From Enoplolaimus lenunculus (taxonomy: Eukaryota; Nematoda; Enoplea; Enoplida; Thoracostomopsidae): a stretch of DNA of 64,000 bases. Under the pieces are notes generated by a model that saw only the letters and a program-made list of their open reading frames with translations, did no database searches and was not told the origin of the DNA. The stretch covers positions 532,001 through 596,000 of the forward strand of contig JASANG010000295.1 in NCBI GenBank assembly GCA_030248215.1. Reading direction: 5' to 3'. The position numbers and the translations under genes are program-made. Positions 1-12,428 of the stretch are shown here, piece by piece. Within the stretch, counting starts at the first letter, position 1. Each line of letters starts with the position of its first letter.

Positions 1-39
1 ACGTTTGATTGATTGATACAGAATCAAAGAAGTTTAAAC

Positions 40-475
40 CAATGTATAGAAAGAACAGGGTCGTTACAGTAGTACAAGCATATTTCTAAGCCTAACCGTA
101 TGAGCTTATACGAACGTAAACCCACTAGTGGATCCAGAGGGGGGCGGAGGGTGGGCGTATACCTCCCCCATCAGAATATTTTTGTGATAAAATGGTAAGG
201 TTCCCACTTTACAATTTTCCCCCTCAGAAATGTTTTTTGTAACAAAACACAACTTGTATTCTCAGGAATGTTTTGTGATAAAATGATAAGGTCCTTCCCT
301 ACCATGCAATTTTTTCCTTAGAACAATTTTCGGTGTAAAATGCTTGCGTTTAAATAACATTTGCCAACCCGTTTCCCGTCAGAAATTTTTGGATCCGCCT
401 CTGTCTAAAGCTCAGCCGAAGCCTAATTATTATAAAGCTTAAGCTTGCTCTATTGCAGTCCCGCAGAAAAACGGT
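40..475. repeat. Dispersed repeat with TAAGCCTAAGCC core, copy 1 (interrupted)
   Basis: Left part CCAATGTATAGAAAGAACAG and right part AGCTTGCTCTATTGCAGTCC are shared with copies near 61432-61600, 60018-60110 and 35862-35960. The hAT-like element at 125-405 splits it and MITE A copy 1 abuts it. Confidence 0.55.
125..405. mobile_element. hAT-like non-autonomous element with internal subrepeats
   Basis: The right end, GATCCGCCTCTG, is the complement of a common hAT-type terminus (CAGAGGCGGATCC); the left end is degenerate. Inside, a unit with TGATAAAATGGTAAGG and TTACAATTTTCC recurs about every 70 bp. The flanks belong to a different repeat, so this is an insertion into it. Confidence 0.5.
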
Positions 476-489
476 CCATCCCTGATGTT

Positions 490-940
490 TACTGTAGTGA
501 TCCGAATAAGAGGGGGACTGATATTTATTTGGCCTCTCCAGAGGGAACCCCCCTTGTTATTCGGTTACGGATTGTTATTTATTTTTAAACCACGCTCCGC
601 CGCCCTTCGTTACTGATATATATCCGGTACTGCAATTACCGTTAAATTAAACGTTTATTTCTCTTGTGTCAATAGCTTGAGCGATAATACAAGGTTATGC
701 TTAGGAATGTACTTTCAAAATTTAAGCACACTTTAAAATTTCGAACTCAAATTATTTGGTCTTGGAGTTATTTATGCGCTACAATTAGGGTTAATTGACA
801 TTTATGGACTCTAATCAGGGTTTAGGGACGCTATCCGCTTATGGACTCTTATTAGGAATACGGACTCCTATTGATTCGGACTCAAAACGGGGACCCCCCA
901 CTCTTATTACCCCTCCCCCTCTTATTCGGATTATTGTTAG
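490..940 (+). mobile_element. TA-flanked MITE family A, copy 1
   Basis: Begins TACTGTAGTGATCCGAATAA; the right terminus is degenerate (CTTATTCGGATTATTG). The body shares blocks with the other copies, including GATATATATCCGGTA and GCTTGAGCGATAATACAAGG. It has no coding frame shared between copies. Confidence 0.75.
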
Positions 941-3062
941 AAATTTCCAGGATGTGTATAAAGTGAGCACAGAGTTGAAGCAAGCTTGAGCCAATGACCT
1001 CGCACCTAAGCAAGTGGTCAAGACCTCACGCAAAAAAGTATTTCTGGATTTATTCAGTAAATTATATGTAGCCATAAACCTGAAACGTTTTTCTGCCGCT
1101 TAAGACAATTTTTCTGAAAATAACGAGAAAACCTTTATTTCTTTCCATAAGACTATATTTCATATTTTTCCAAAATTTTATTTCTGTTACAACACAAATA
1201 CTTTTCAAATGTACCTTGCTAATCGTATTTTTCAAATGTAAGAAATTTCTTCTTGAATATCAGAAATGTTACTTTGGGTGTTTATGCGTATTAAATGGGC
1301 TTTGCCGTTTGCTTCTGGAGGCTTTGCGGCAAAATAAAGGTGGTTTTATATAAGCGGTGTGGATGACACCCCTTACTTTAATTTTTTTCAACAGCCTGCC
1401 CAAACTTTTTATATTTCGAGTAATTTCGTTCAGCTGCAATTACAAGTGTAAAATTTAGGTTCAATATAATCGTAAAATCGTTGTCTCTATATACTTTAAA
1501 GGACGTCCATCTTCTAGACTATGCTAAAATCAAGCCATGTTGCTAATAAAAACATGTTTTAAGTCAATAAGCACAGGCACAACGAATGATAATTTCGCAA
1601 ATTTAATTAGCAAGGTTACGAACGACGAATGATAACACGCATATTTTACGGTATAGGATTAATGTAATTTGCTCAACGTTGCGGCACTTGATCAAAACAC
1701 AGTGCCGGAGCGAACAGGGGTGGTGCTACCCCCAAACTCCCGAGGGAAGCGAGCGAGAAGCCAGACGCGTTTCAAAACTGGCGGTTTTTGTTTTAACTGT
1801 TATAGGGTGCGGGTCTATTTAGGGAAGGGGGCCCCAAGTGGGAGGTACGGGGAGGGGGTGGCTGCTCCAGCTCTGTCAAAACCACCTTACACATTAAAAT
1901 TGCAACGTGAGGCTAAGAAATTTATGTTTTTCATCAGTACTGAGAAAAATTTAGCAGTTTCAAAACTCGAAATCAGGAAATTCTATAATTCTTTCCATTT
2001 GTACTTACATGATCAATCACGTATTAGTTTGTAGTAAAGATAACAAAGCATCTGTATGCAGATATAGCAAAAAAGTTTGTGTTTCATTCGGTGAAAATAC
2101 CGCTTATATTTAACACTTGGAACAAATTTTTTGCTAAAATTCTAACCAAAAACAGCCATTTTTTATAAAGTTACTGTTAAACAATTCATTAATTGCGCAA
2201 AAACTCAGCAAAAATCGTCTGAAAAGAATTTTATTGAAATTAAACCATAATTAAAATGTACGCACTGCAATTGCAACATTTACTCATTCTGAGTTGCAAA
2301 ACAGCAAAATGGCACGGAATATCAAACATTGGTATATAAAATATTACGTAGCTACAACAAAATAGAGATCGTAATAAATGAAAAATGAACAGGTGAAAAA
2401 CAACTGTAGAACATAGGGCGCCACGAAAAAAATACGGTCAGGTTCAAAGGGTCCAATATAACCATTGTATGTACATGAAAGAGTGAAACGCGAAACCAAA
2501 TGTGACAGCTTTAATTCTATGGTAGGCAGTTCTTATGAAAAGGCGCTCAGTGTGCCTTTAAGAACGTACCCTGTCTATGTGTGTATTATAGGTGAACACT
2601 AGAGTCTATGTTGATCAGGGGAGTCGCTAGGGTTTTTCGGCAGGGTATCATAACCTGATGCAACATTTTTTTGGCGGCCGAGCGTAGTAAACCAAAAAAT
2701 TTAATTTTGATCTCAAGGATCGAGAAGCTTATTTTATTTAAACAATGTGAAAAGAACCATTCTGGGTATTCAAAAATTTCGGCAGGGGAGATTTCCGCAT
2801 ATTCTTCCAATTGTATACACCCGTGATGCTGATATGTTTAAGGCAAAAGTCACAAATATGTCATAAAAACAGTATACGGTTGATACGTCTTATTATCGGT
2901 CTAGTAAACTTACAGGGCATACAGCGGGGAATTGTTAGGTATGGTAAAAAATATTACTTAGCTATTTAAAGTTAAGGCAATAAAATTGAGGTTATATAAT
3001 GTTGGTTCAAAAGCCTAAAAACACTACCCAGTGACGTAATGTTAGTTGATGCTTTTTATTCG
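941..3062. other. Non-genic stretch with one dispersed repeat
   Basis: Apart from the GC-rich repeat at 1701-1890, this is AT-rich single-copy-looking sequence. A 121-codon open frame at 1669-2034 runs through that repeat and is not considered a gene. Confidence 0.6.
1701..1890 (+). repeat. Dispersed GC-rich repeat D, copy 1
   Basis: Starts AGTGCCGGAGCGAACAGGGG, has a GAGGGAAGCGAGCGAGAAG block, and ends GGCTGCTCCAGCTCTG. A second copy lies at 13707-13890. The ends are loosely inverted (GTGCCGGAGC/GCTCCGGC), which suggests a MITE. Confidence 0.65.
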
Positions 3063-3513
3063 TACTGTATTGACCCGAATAAGACAGGAGGTAATAAAAG
3101 GGGAGGGGTCTCCATTTTGAGTCCGAATCAATAGGAGTCCGTATCCCTAATGAGGGTCCGTAAGCGGATAGAGTCCCTAAACCCTAATTAGGGTACATGA
3201 ATGTCAATTAACCATAAATGCAGCGGATAAATGACTCCAGGACCCAATAATTTGAATTCGAAGCGTTAAAGGTTACTTAAATTTTAAAAGTACATCCCTC
3301 AGCATAACCTTGAATTGTCGCTCAAGCTATTGACACAAGACAAATAAACGTTTAATTCAATGGATAATTGCAGTACCGGATACATATCAGTACCGAAGGG
3401 CGGCGGAGCGTGGGTTAAAAATAAATAACAATCCGTAACCGAATAACAAGGGGGGGTACCCTCTGGACAGGCCAAAAAAATATCAGTCCCCCCTTATTCG
3501 GGTCGCTACAGTA
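3063..3513 (-). mobile_element. TA-flanked MITE family A, copy 2 (reverse)
   Basis: Complete, 451 bp, with termini TACTGTATTGACCCGAATAA and TTATTCGGGTCGCTACAGTA. A TA dinucleotide at each end suggests a Tc1/mariner-type target site. Confidence 0.85.
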
Positions 3514-4184
3514 GCCTATAATAACGGCGTGTACTTTATATCTGACAAAACAAAACTGATGCATATGCAAGTCGTTGACTGAGGTAGAAGACTTTCAACA
3601 AAATTAACTCAGGAAACTAAAGTCAGAACGCAACAATCAAAGTTTAACTTTAGGTTAGACACACGGGTTTAAGTTTAAGCAAAAACTGAAGGCTCACATT
3701 TCAACCTTGAGCCTCAGTCTACCGTTGAGTAAAAAAATTATTCAATTTAAGTTCTCGCCAGCCATCAATTGCTTAACAAATGTTGGATTTTAAAAATTTA
3801 TGCTTATTTAAGCGTCTCACGACCTGCTCTAATAATTTAACGTGAAAATTTGAAATTTCGAAATATCTCATGTTTTTGTCCAACGGTACCGTTTCTAGGA
3901 GCAAAAAATCTTATTTTTAAAAGTTCAAACTTTAATAAAACAGATCATGAAGAGCTTAAATGCGCAAAAATGTTCAAAATCCGACCATTTTTTGGTAAAT
4001 GCCGGCTTGCGGGGACTTTAACGGACCAGAGAGACTCATATTTCAATATTGGTAATCGCGAAATTAATTTTCAGGTATAAGTAACCGTTTACAATTTTAA
4101 CTTTTTCAAAAGTTCGGCATATTGTTTAGGGTAATTTAACCCTTTCTCACATGAATATTTTCAATTTCATATGAGATGCACTTT

Positions 4185-4255
4185 CAATGCAAGATTCGAT
4201 CCCCAGTCTCTCGGATGGGAGGCGTTTACGATGACCACTCAGCTATAAGAGCTTA
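4185..4255 (-). ncRNA. tRNA-derived sequence (SINE head or tRNA relic)
   Basis: On the minus strand, TAGCTGAGTGGTCA looks like a pol III A box and GGGGATCGAATCTTG like a B box, at tRNA spacing. The acceptor stem does not pair well, so a working tRNA is unlikely. Confidence 0.4.
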
Positions 4256-4613
4256 ACGCTCGAGCCCGAACGGGGCTCTCACGTCTTGTAAAGATTTTTC
4301 ACTGCATATATATGTTAGAATTATTAAACGCTGCTCACAGTGTCTGTGTTGCTCATATATTACTTGTATTTAGTTGCTCACAGTATACTCTAGGAGTTAA
4401 AGGGTTAATTGAGCATTTGGTTTGGTGGTGAATGATAATGGAACTATTTACATTTGATCCACGTAGAGAAGAGTGCAAGCTCAGACAGTCAAGGGGTATT
4501 CCAAGAAAGGGGCTATACGAGCTTAAACCCTACTATCTGATAAGCCCGTTCTATACTGTCCGGTACTCTGATTTGCTCACCATCGACTCTTGCACATGTT
4601 CTTTCTCTGTTTA

Positions 4614-4740
4614 CGCTTAGGTTTACACTTAGGGTTAGGCTTGAGCTTGGGACGAGGCATGCTTAGGAGTTTGCCGAAACCTATGCCTAAGCCTGAGTTC
4701 TTGCCTAAGTCTGAGCCTAAGCCTAAGCCTTAACCTTAAG
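4614..4740. repeat. Inverted TTAGGC / GCCTAA low-complexity tract
   Basis: TTAGG-type words on the left (ACACTTAGGGTTAGGCTTGA) face GCCTAAGCC words on the right, forming an imperfect hairpin. It resembles telomere hexamers but is interstitial and too degenerate to be telomeric. Confidence 0.5.
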
Positions 4741-5327
4741 GATGGCGGAATCGCGAGAAATGTCCTCCACCGTGGTTAACACTTTGTCAACTCTATATGA
4801 AAAATTTATATTTTAGTCATTTTGAGCGCCGGCAGCCACAATTTTCAACTTCTCACTCCACCCACTGCTTCAAGGACTACTTACCCTTGTATAAATTTCA
4901 ACTCAAAGTTGCAAAACATAACCTCATTCAACTCATTCAACGCAGCGTTATCGGTTATCACTATAATAAAATATATATACCACATGATACTCTACCTAAG
5001 TTAACAGCTGGCACTACACATTAACCGAACCATATCCTATTAAACACAGACCAAAAACACACCAATTCACCAGTTCAACGTAAATTTCGGTATCTTGTTG
5101 GCCAATGAATTAATATTAACAAAAAAATATACATGCAGCGATATCGTCACCTTTTCACTCTTATCTTATAAGAACTCTGCATTTAATACCGCCATACTAC
5201 TAAAATCTGGTTCACGCGAGACACCATGGAAATGCGCGTGAGATGTGTTCTAATGATAACAACGAGACTAAAAAATAATATTGTCGTGGAAATGGACTTT
5301 GGTTTTAAACGGGAAATACTACGCCCA

Positions 5328-5402
5328 AAATATATATATATATATATACACATATATACATATATATATGTATATATATAAATATAGATAGATATATATA
5401 CG
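5328..5402. repeat. AT dinucleotide microsatellite
   Basis: (TA)n interrupted by CACA, CATA and GATAGATA steps. Confidence 0.9.
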
Positions 5403-5937
5403 TATTATACGTACATATATTGTCAAGATGGCAATAATACACAACGTCTGGATGGTAACCGTCTAAGACTGCGAGGCCGATAGTGACATTATAAAAAGAC
5501 AATGACGGAAACAGCTGAGACAATTTAGAATGCCTCGATTTCATAACTGTCCTATATTGGTTTGCTGGCTTCGTTATGACTCCGTATGAGTGATGCAGTC
5601 AGGATGTCTGCGTGAAATACTGGCGTAGCCATAGAGGTCCTTGATTAAAGGGACAATGGCCCCTACAACGGCTTCACAAATAATTTCAGATTACTGCTGT
5701 TTGCAGAAAACAGTTCATTTGCACACGCACAGACTAAATTATACATTTGAAGTGGCATCCCCAACACGAAATTTTAGCAGCGCCTTTGGTTCGAAATGTT
5801 GCATTGCACGGTCACATTGTGAAGAAACAGAATTAATTTGATTATAGCGGATGGTAGGCTGAGTTAAAAACCTTAAACAGTAGTCTATCATGTATAGCTA
5901 GGATTTTATTTCGATAAGGTATATATGTAGTGCCCCA

Positions 5938-6429
5938 AACAGCTATTTAGCCCAGTTGGCAACTGGGACGTCCCTAATGGCAATTGCTGGCCTGGTTATT
6001 CAGGCTTGATTGTGTTCGAGGAATCGGTCTTGCACAATCATTATTTGGCTTCCCATATTCGAAAAGTATAAATTAAACAAGGTTTATATATGTATACAAA
6101 CGAAGCTGTGTGAGCGTGTTCCGTAATGTTTAATGAAATACAGCGTTATGTTTGAGTAATACTGTTTTTATTTCTGTTGTTTTGATTAGCCAATCAGACA
6201 GCGCCCCTGTAATTCTTCATCTCCTATAAACAAAGCATTTTTAATTTATAGTTTGCAAATATGTTGAAGCCAAATAATTTGCGATTTAGTTCTCGTATAT
6301 AGTCAAACCTGAACAATCATTCAAAATTAGTTTGCTTTCCAGTACTTGTCTGGGCTGCCTCAAACAGAAATTGTCTGTTTGGGACGTCCCAAGTAGCCGA
6401 CTGAGGCAAATAACTGGTTGGGGCACGCC
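5938..6429. mobile_element. Inverted-repeat MITE with GTGCCCCAA ends
   Basis: The left end GTGCCCCAAACAGCTATTTA and the complement of the right end, GTGCCCCAACCAGTTATTTG, match over about 50 bp, both containing GGGACGTCCC. The element is about 490 bp with no conserved frame. Confidence 0.7.
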
Positions 6430-6659
6430 AAATGTATATATAATTTTGACATATGTCGCGATTACGTCAACTATTGAACATGTAAAAATAAAATATAGAT
6501 GTGCAACGCTCATGGAATTTGAGGGAAGATATATTTTCCAACATTCACACATGCATACTTCAATGTCCCAATGAAAGGTCGAACGAGCTACTGCAACTTT
6601 TTGATAATTGAATTAAAACTTCGATATTTGGATATTGGCTGGGTTCAAGTCGCCGAATT

Positions 6660-6932
6660 AAGTAAATACTTAAATTTTCGAGCAAAAAGAAATAAACCCC
6701 AAAGGTCAGCCATTGTCATAAGAAGAAAGTAATAGTTTTGCTTTATATTGAGGATGGACCAGTAATCTACATCTACAATTTCAATTTGACATATGTGAGA
6801 ATGCCTGATCGGTAAATTTGTAATCTATCAAAATTAGTCAGCGACTTAAGTATTTACTTGACTTTAGTACGCTCTTAAAATGGCAAATTGATTAATTAAC
6901 ACGTACTTAAGTACTAACTTGTACTTAAGTAG
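6660..6932. repeat. Inverted repeat built on ACTTAAGTA
   Basis: AAGTAAATACTTAA at 6660-6673 is exactly inverted at 6846-6859, and GTACTTAAGTA recurs twice at 6902-6932. Probably a small non-autonomous element. Confidence 0.5.
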
Positions 6933-7063
6933 GGTTTTGGAAACCCCCTTAACAGGTCAAATTCAACGATGGCTTTTATTTGCGATTATTGCAAACATTG
7001 CAATGCTTTGAAATTTACTTCACACGTGGATAAATTTTGTTAAATCCGCGAATACATCATAGC

Positions 7064-7262
7064 CAGCGGCGGATCCACAAATTTCTGTCAAGATGGGAAA
7101 CGCTGGCACATGTTGTGAAACGCAATTTTTTACTGTTGCTATATATGCCATTAGCAGCGAAAAATTGTAAGGTAGCGACCTTATCATTTTATAACCAAAA
7201 AATTGGGGGGTGGCCAAAAATTGTAAGGCAGGGACCTTACCACATTATCACAAAAAACAGTC
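7064..7262 (+). mobile_element. hAT-like element end with the same subrepeats
   Basis: Begins CAGCGGCGGATCCACAAATT. Two units containing AAAAATTGTAAGG(C/T)A follow, the inverted form of the unit seen at 180-360. The right terminus is not clear. Confidence 0.45.
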
Positions 7263-9958
7263 AAAATGATTTGTGACCGATCGGTTATTTTCACCTACGC
7301 AGATGTTAACATAATAGAAGTACGTTTAACACATGAACATTAAAATGAAGAAAATTTAATGACCACCCGAATTTTTGTACACAACAGTACATATTTGCTG
7401 GCTTAAAAGCATGCTTTATAAACGTTTCAGCAAATTTTGAAAGCCTTTTTTTGCTTATTAAGCTAGCAAAATCAGTTGCAGGCATTTAAAATTTAACTCT
7501 ATATTTGGTTTTAAAAACAATTACCAGTAATGTAGGTGCAATTATCTTATTTATGATTATATAATTGCTAGACGCCTGTAGCCAGCAAACCAGCACAACA
7601 GACGAGGGGAACAAAAATTCTGGAAGGCTTACGGTTAAAGGGTGGCGAAAATTCAGAAAAGCTGGTGCGTGGCAAGCCGAGAAATAAGGATATACAATAT
7701 ATATTTTATATATGTATATATGCATATATGCATTAGTTGAGACAAATTGATTTAAAGACAATCAAAGAAAACATATGCAATGAGTATTGGCCCTGAACTA
7801 AATTCAGCTATACCCATAACCAATAGTTGACGTTCTTTAAAACTTGTAATGTTTAGCAAGTGCTTTTGATTGAAGAAAAGTTGAAGCTAAAATCTGCTGC
7901 ACGCGTAATATGACTGCTATAATGAGACAAAATTAGATGTATTACTAAACTAAATAATATAAGCCGACATCGATTTCCGCAGAAAATCAACACCGGCTTA
8001 CAGTATAATTTTTTCCGAAATTCAATGCAAATTCGGTGCTGAGATATTTGGTGTATTTGTATAAGTTTTGCAGTTCAATGAGTTATGCAAGCTTGGAAGA
8101 ATTATTAAACTTTAGTTACACTAAATTGTCAAAAAAGAAATTTATAACCAATCTTTTGACAACACTTTGAAAATTATGGTCAAAATTAATTAGGGCGTTA
8201 ATTTCGTCACATTCCGAATTAGAACTATTAACCATAAGTTGGAAAATAATAGAGTTCCTGGTATTTCCATAATGGAAACGAACACCGATTTTTACCGGAA
8301 ACTGAAACGAATTTCCGGTTACACTTTAAGATTATCCAATTCAACACCATTTTATAGCCTAATTTTGGCACAACTACAGTTTCGGGTACGGCTGCGGCAA
8401 AATTTCTTGACCCCCCTACTCCGGTTTTTCACCTTCGTTTGCACCCTGGTTATCTCGCTAATTCATTAGTACTACATCTACGAGGAGTATTTTCATTCTT
8501 ATTTTAATTTCGAACTTTTTGGCATGCAGCTTCCTCAATTTGTTAGCAAATACACTTTAAGTAGTTATTGGTAAATCACTATCAAAGAAGATGGCAACCA
8601 GAATCACGTCCCATCGACTGGTTTGCCTCGAAAGTTTTTGAGTCAAAAAGTACACGATATTCCAATAGTATTTTAAAGAACTGCAAAATGAAATGAATTG
8701 CGCTATACCAACTATAATTGATATTATTTATATATGGGGTGGCGCCAAAAAAGAGGAACTCGGAACGTTAAAAATTCGTATTCTTTAAAAATTCAAATTT
8801 TGGCGCGAAATGATCACGAGAAGCCATAGGAGGCTCAAATATGCAAAAACTTTAAAAAAACAATCTCTTTTGGGTAAAAGGGGGCTGTAGGAGGGTAACG
8901 GAAAAGACCTCGCGTTTTTAAACGTTAATTTACACTACATTGGATTTATTAATTTTAAAAGCCAACTGTATATAAGTGTTGCCGAAAATGAGTTTTACAG
9001 CTTTCTTTGCCAAACCTCAGGAACTCAAACTTCTAAATAGTACCAAAGTTACAGATAACTCGCTTTAACGACAAGACTTTTTTAAAAATCCAAATAATTC
9101 GCAACTAAAATTGTCCTGGTCTCCGGCGAAGATTCTACTGAAGCCGAAACCGTATGTAGATACTCTACCGGACCCTGACCTCTGATTGTGCCCTAGACGT
9201 TAACAACATTATTTACTGAGTTTCTCAGTCCTTCATAAAACAAGTTTCAAAGATGTGCTTGCATGCATGTGAGCACTATTTTACACCGTTCGCTTAATAA
9301 TTTCAATTTTCTGCTAACCGGTTCAATTTAATAGACTCCACTTTAAAATTTAAAATTTCTTTAAACAAATAGAAGCACTTTAAGAACTCGCAGACCGCAA
9401 AGCGGATGTCATACTTTGAAGACGAATACTAGTGTCCCAAGTACGACGCTTAATAACCAGCCAGAAATATCGAATTACACCCTTTGTTAAATGCATTCAG
9501 CATGCAAATTACTACAAATTGCACATACAGTTTAAGTACATGGTGATGTTAAAAAATGCGAGCGAGTTGTTGTTAAAAGATTCGTATCGCAACGTTCAAA
9601 CAGGAAACACTCCTAAATCCTATTTTTGAAGACAGACGCTTCAGACAGATTTAGTGATTAAAACAGTTTGTGGTTGGCATGTTGCCATCATGTGCACATA
9701 TCTTAATTTATACGTGGGCAATTTGGTAAAATGCAAAAATGAGTAAAAACAGTTTTTCGTCAACTCGTCTAAAGCCCCATCAATGCTGACATTGTTATTG
9801 ACCAGACGGTATTATGGAATAGAATACGCTTCTGTTATTTTATTACACAAACCCTATATGACAGAAGCTGGTTCAAAATAAAAATCAGTTAGATAGTTTA
9901 GTTATTTAGGTAAGTTAATGTTTAGTTTGTGTTAGTCCGGCAAGCCAGCAGAACATAC
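7263..9958. other. No gene seen
   Basis: AT-rich sequence with scattered short frames under 80 codons, none with convincing splice sites or family resemblance. If the gene of the exon at 9959-10106 continues, its introns should lie here. Confidence 0.5.
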
Positions 9959-10106
9959 CTTTTTCCATTTTGGCTCTGTGTCTCTGCTTCCGCCGGATGT
10001 GCTGCGAACACGGCCGGCACTTCCACCATCAGTATCGCGTTGAGTGGTTCGTCCACTGGCCAAGTCCAAAAGGCCTTCTAGCTCTTTCAGTTCCGTATCT
10101 CCCATT
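9959..10106 (-). CDS. Isolated first coding exon of an unrecognised gene
   Basis: One exon with a long pyrimidine tract and TTTTCAG acceptor, an ATG two bases in (10105-10103), 49 whole codons and an excellent AAG|GTATGT donor at 9959. It encodes MGDTELKELEGLLDLASGRT, then an Arg/Ser/Gly/Thr-rich stretch ending EPKWKK. An acidic, leucine-rich N-terminal helix followed by a basic linker is all that can be seen; I do not recognise the family. A 5' UTR exon must lie at higher coordinates and the next coding exon below 9950 or outside the window. Base composition is clearly richer in G+C than the flanks, in line with coding DNA. Confidence 0.6.
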
Positions 10107-10383
10107 CTGAAAAGTAAAAAATACCAAAAAATATTTGTGCAAAGATAAATAAATTGCTTCAACAGAAACCTTGAAAATCAAGTTAATTTTTCCTAAAGCC
10201 GGCGTTTGCAGAAAATGATCCGATTTTGAAAATTTGTAATAAGATATCATCATCCACACTCTAGCGACTGTTTCTGGGCAGTTGCTAGCTGCAGCGAAAA
10301 AATAATTGGAAAATTGAAATTATCAGAATTCTTTGAAATCTTAACTAAAAATGAATTATAGTGATAAAGTATGTGCGTTAGGG

Positions 10384-10487
10384 CGGCGCTATACTTGTAG
10401 TCGCACGTGAGTAATTCGCGTACGATACCACGCCGTGACGGATGGTGACAGATGGCACGGAACGTGGTCAATAGTATAGCGCTACGC
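10384..10487. mobile_element. Small palindromic MITE, copy 1
   Basis: Ends GGCGCTATACTTG and its complement AGTATAGCGC flank an imperfect palindrome with GTACGATACCACG at its core. A longer copy is at 36623-36763. Confidence 0.65.
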
Positions 10488-10493
10488 TAACTC

Positions 10494-12423
10494 GGCCAAC
10501 TTCTACAACATTGAGCAACGTAACAGTCCAACCTAAAACCGATAAAAACAGAAACAAAACCAATTTTAAATGTATCAATACGTCCTCAGAGTACGTTAAT
10601 CCTGGCTGAGGCCCCCTACAAAAATTTTGGATTCCCTGACAAATGTTTTAACACCGCTTCTGGGTTATCTAAAATAACAGAATGCAACTAGAAAATTTGT
10701 TAGTTCACAGCTGGCATATTGGGCTGGCTACTCGGGTTCACGCTACAAGTAACGGGTTTGCGCAAATCGATAACGGAAAATAAATATCAATAGTATTTTT
10801 ACATTTGAGAAATTTTAAATTTTAAAAACATTACACACTGTGATCACAAACCTTTGTTATGTGCCGAATTTTGTGATGCATACGGTATTATTTAAAATGC
10901 TTGTAATCATGATAATATTTATACAAATAATACAAAAAATTTTCTTAACTAATACAGTTATAGATAAAGGAAATTCAGACACTTTTGAAGCTAATTTCTC
11001 GTTGCAAAGAATTTTCGAAACTCGAGTTTGAAATAAGCGTCGCCAATGTCTACATACGGGGCACGGCACACGATAAAATGGATAACGCATTACTTCAAGC
11101 GCAATCATACCATTTAGCTGATGTATGACTATAGGCTTCTCATATCATTGAACTAGAGAAACGCGGAATGTTTTTGCTTAAGTCAAAACGTTGAGATAGT
11201 TAACACAATACTGAAAACCCCGGAATTGCAGCATGGCAACCACATTTAGCCGGAATGGAAATCGTAACATAAAGTTTGCAGGGATTTCCGCCGGAATCAA
11301 AATTCCGATGGAACACGTTATATGAAATGCTTTTTGGATCAAACCAGTTCCGAGTTTCGACATCAGTATGTTTGCTGCGCACAATTTGAAGCGTTACTGA
11401 GGGTCGAATTTAAAATGCGTAGCTTTTGCAGTTCACTTGTTTAGGACCTACTACCAACCGTGGATGATCAGCTTTTTAGACAAGAGTATGCAACTGAATA
11501 CATTTTTTGTAGAAAAAAGTGCCCACCGCGCGTTGCGTTTTTGTCCGACCTCGCTCATATTGCAGGCACCAAAAACACTCACTGTTTGAGGTAAATCAGG
11601 CTTCAAAGGTTATACCAGCAAACATATTAGTACACGCGAATGTTCAAAAAATATTTGACACCAAAGACTCCATAGTTGCACCCTATTATCACAACAAAGG
11701 TGCGTTATAGTTGCACCCTATTATCACAATACAGGTGTGTTAGATCATCTGTGTACAAGCGTTCGATAAAACACAAATTTCACTGTGAAGAATATGCCAG
11801 AAAATGTCAAATTTAACTTTTGTTTTCACATTTCAACGAAGCATTGAACCGATAAAATAAACGCTTTGCCTAAATTTTCCCTGTCAGGTTTATGTCGAAT
11901 AAGTTCTATTTAACCCAAATGCACTCCAGTGACTATAGTGACACTTCGTGGTTAAATTTTCCAACAAATTTAGTGACATTTAAAATTCTAAAATTATTCA
12001 GCTTTATAACATTTCAAAACAATATTATCGTGCCAGGCGCTGGCAAATGCATACGAAGCCCACTCAGGCCATAACCCTCCCACGAACAGGGATTGAAACC
12101 GGAATTTAGTATTACGATTTAGTGCTAAACTGGGTTTGGCTTATGTCGCTCACACGTTACCATACGTGCACTCCGCATATCCATCGTCCCCCTATACTGT
12201 TTTACAAAGGCTGGCTATACTGTTATTGCGTAACTGTGTGCGGAAATTTTATCTCTAAATATAAATGTCCGCATAGAGTTTATTGCATTGATTGACATTT
12301 CATATTACTATTTGCGCATTACATTAATATTAAATATAGAATTGCGTGAACTGTCGGACTTTGTCGTTACAGTGTAAAAAATGTCGCCAGAAAGCTCTAA
12401 ATAACATAATTAATTTACTGTGC
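10494..12423. other. No gene seen; one hAT-like block and a possible tRNA-derived piece
   Basis: At 10608-10650 the complement of a hAT-like terminus (GGATTCCCTGACAAATG) is visible. At 12075-12170 (minus) CGGTTTCAATCCCTG could be a pol III B box, but no good A box pairs with it. Confidence 0.4.
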
Positions 12424-12428
12424 TTACT

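Noticed and set aside
1669-2034. 121-codon frame
   Set aside because: Runs through dispersed repeat D and into AT-rich sequence; no family resemblance.
4614-4740. Telomeric repeat tract
   Set aside because: Hexamers are degenerate and inverted, and the same words occur inside dispersed repeats across the window.
12075-12170. tRNA-derived fragment on the minus strand
   Set aside because: Only a B-box-like word is convincing; no A box at the right distance.
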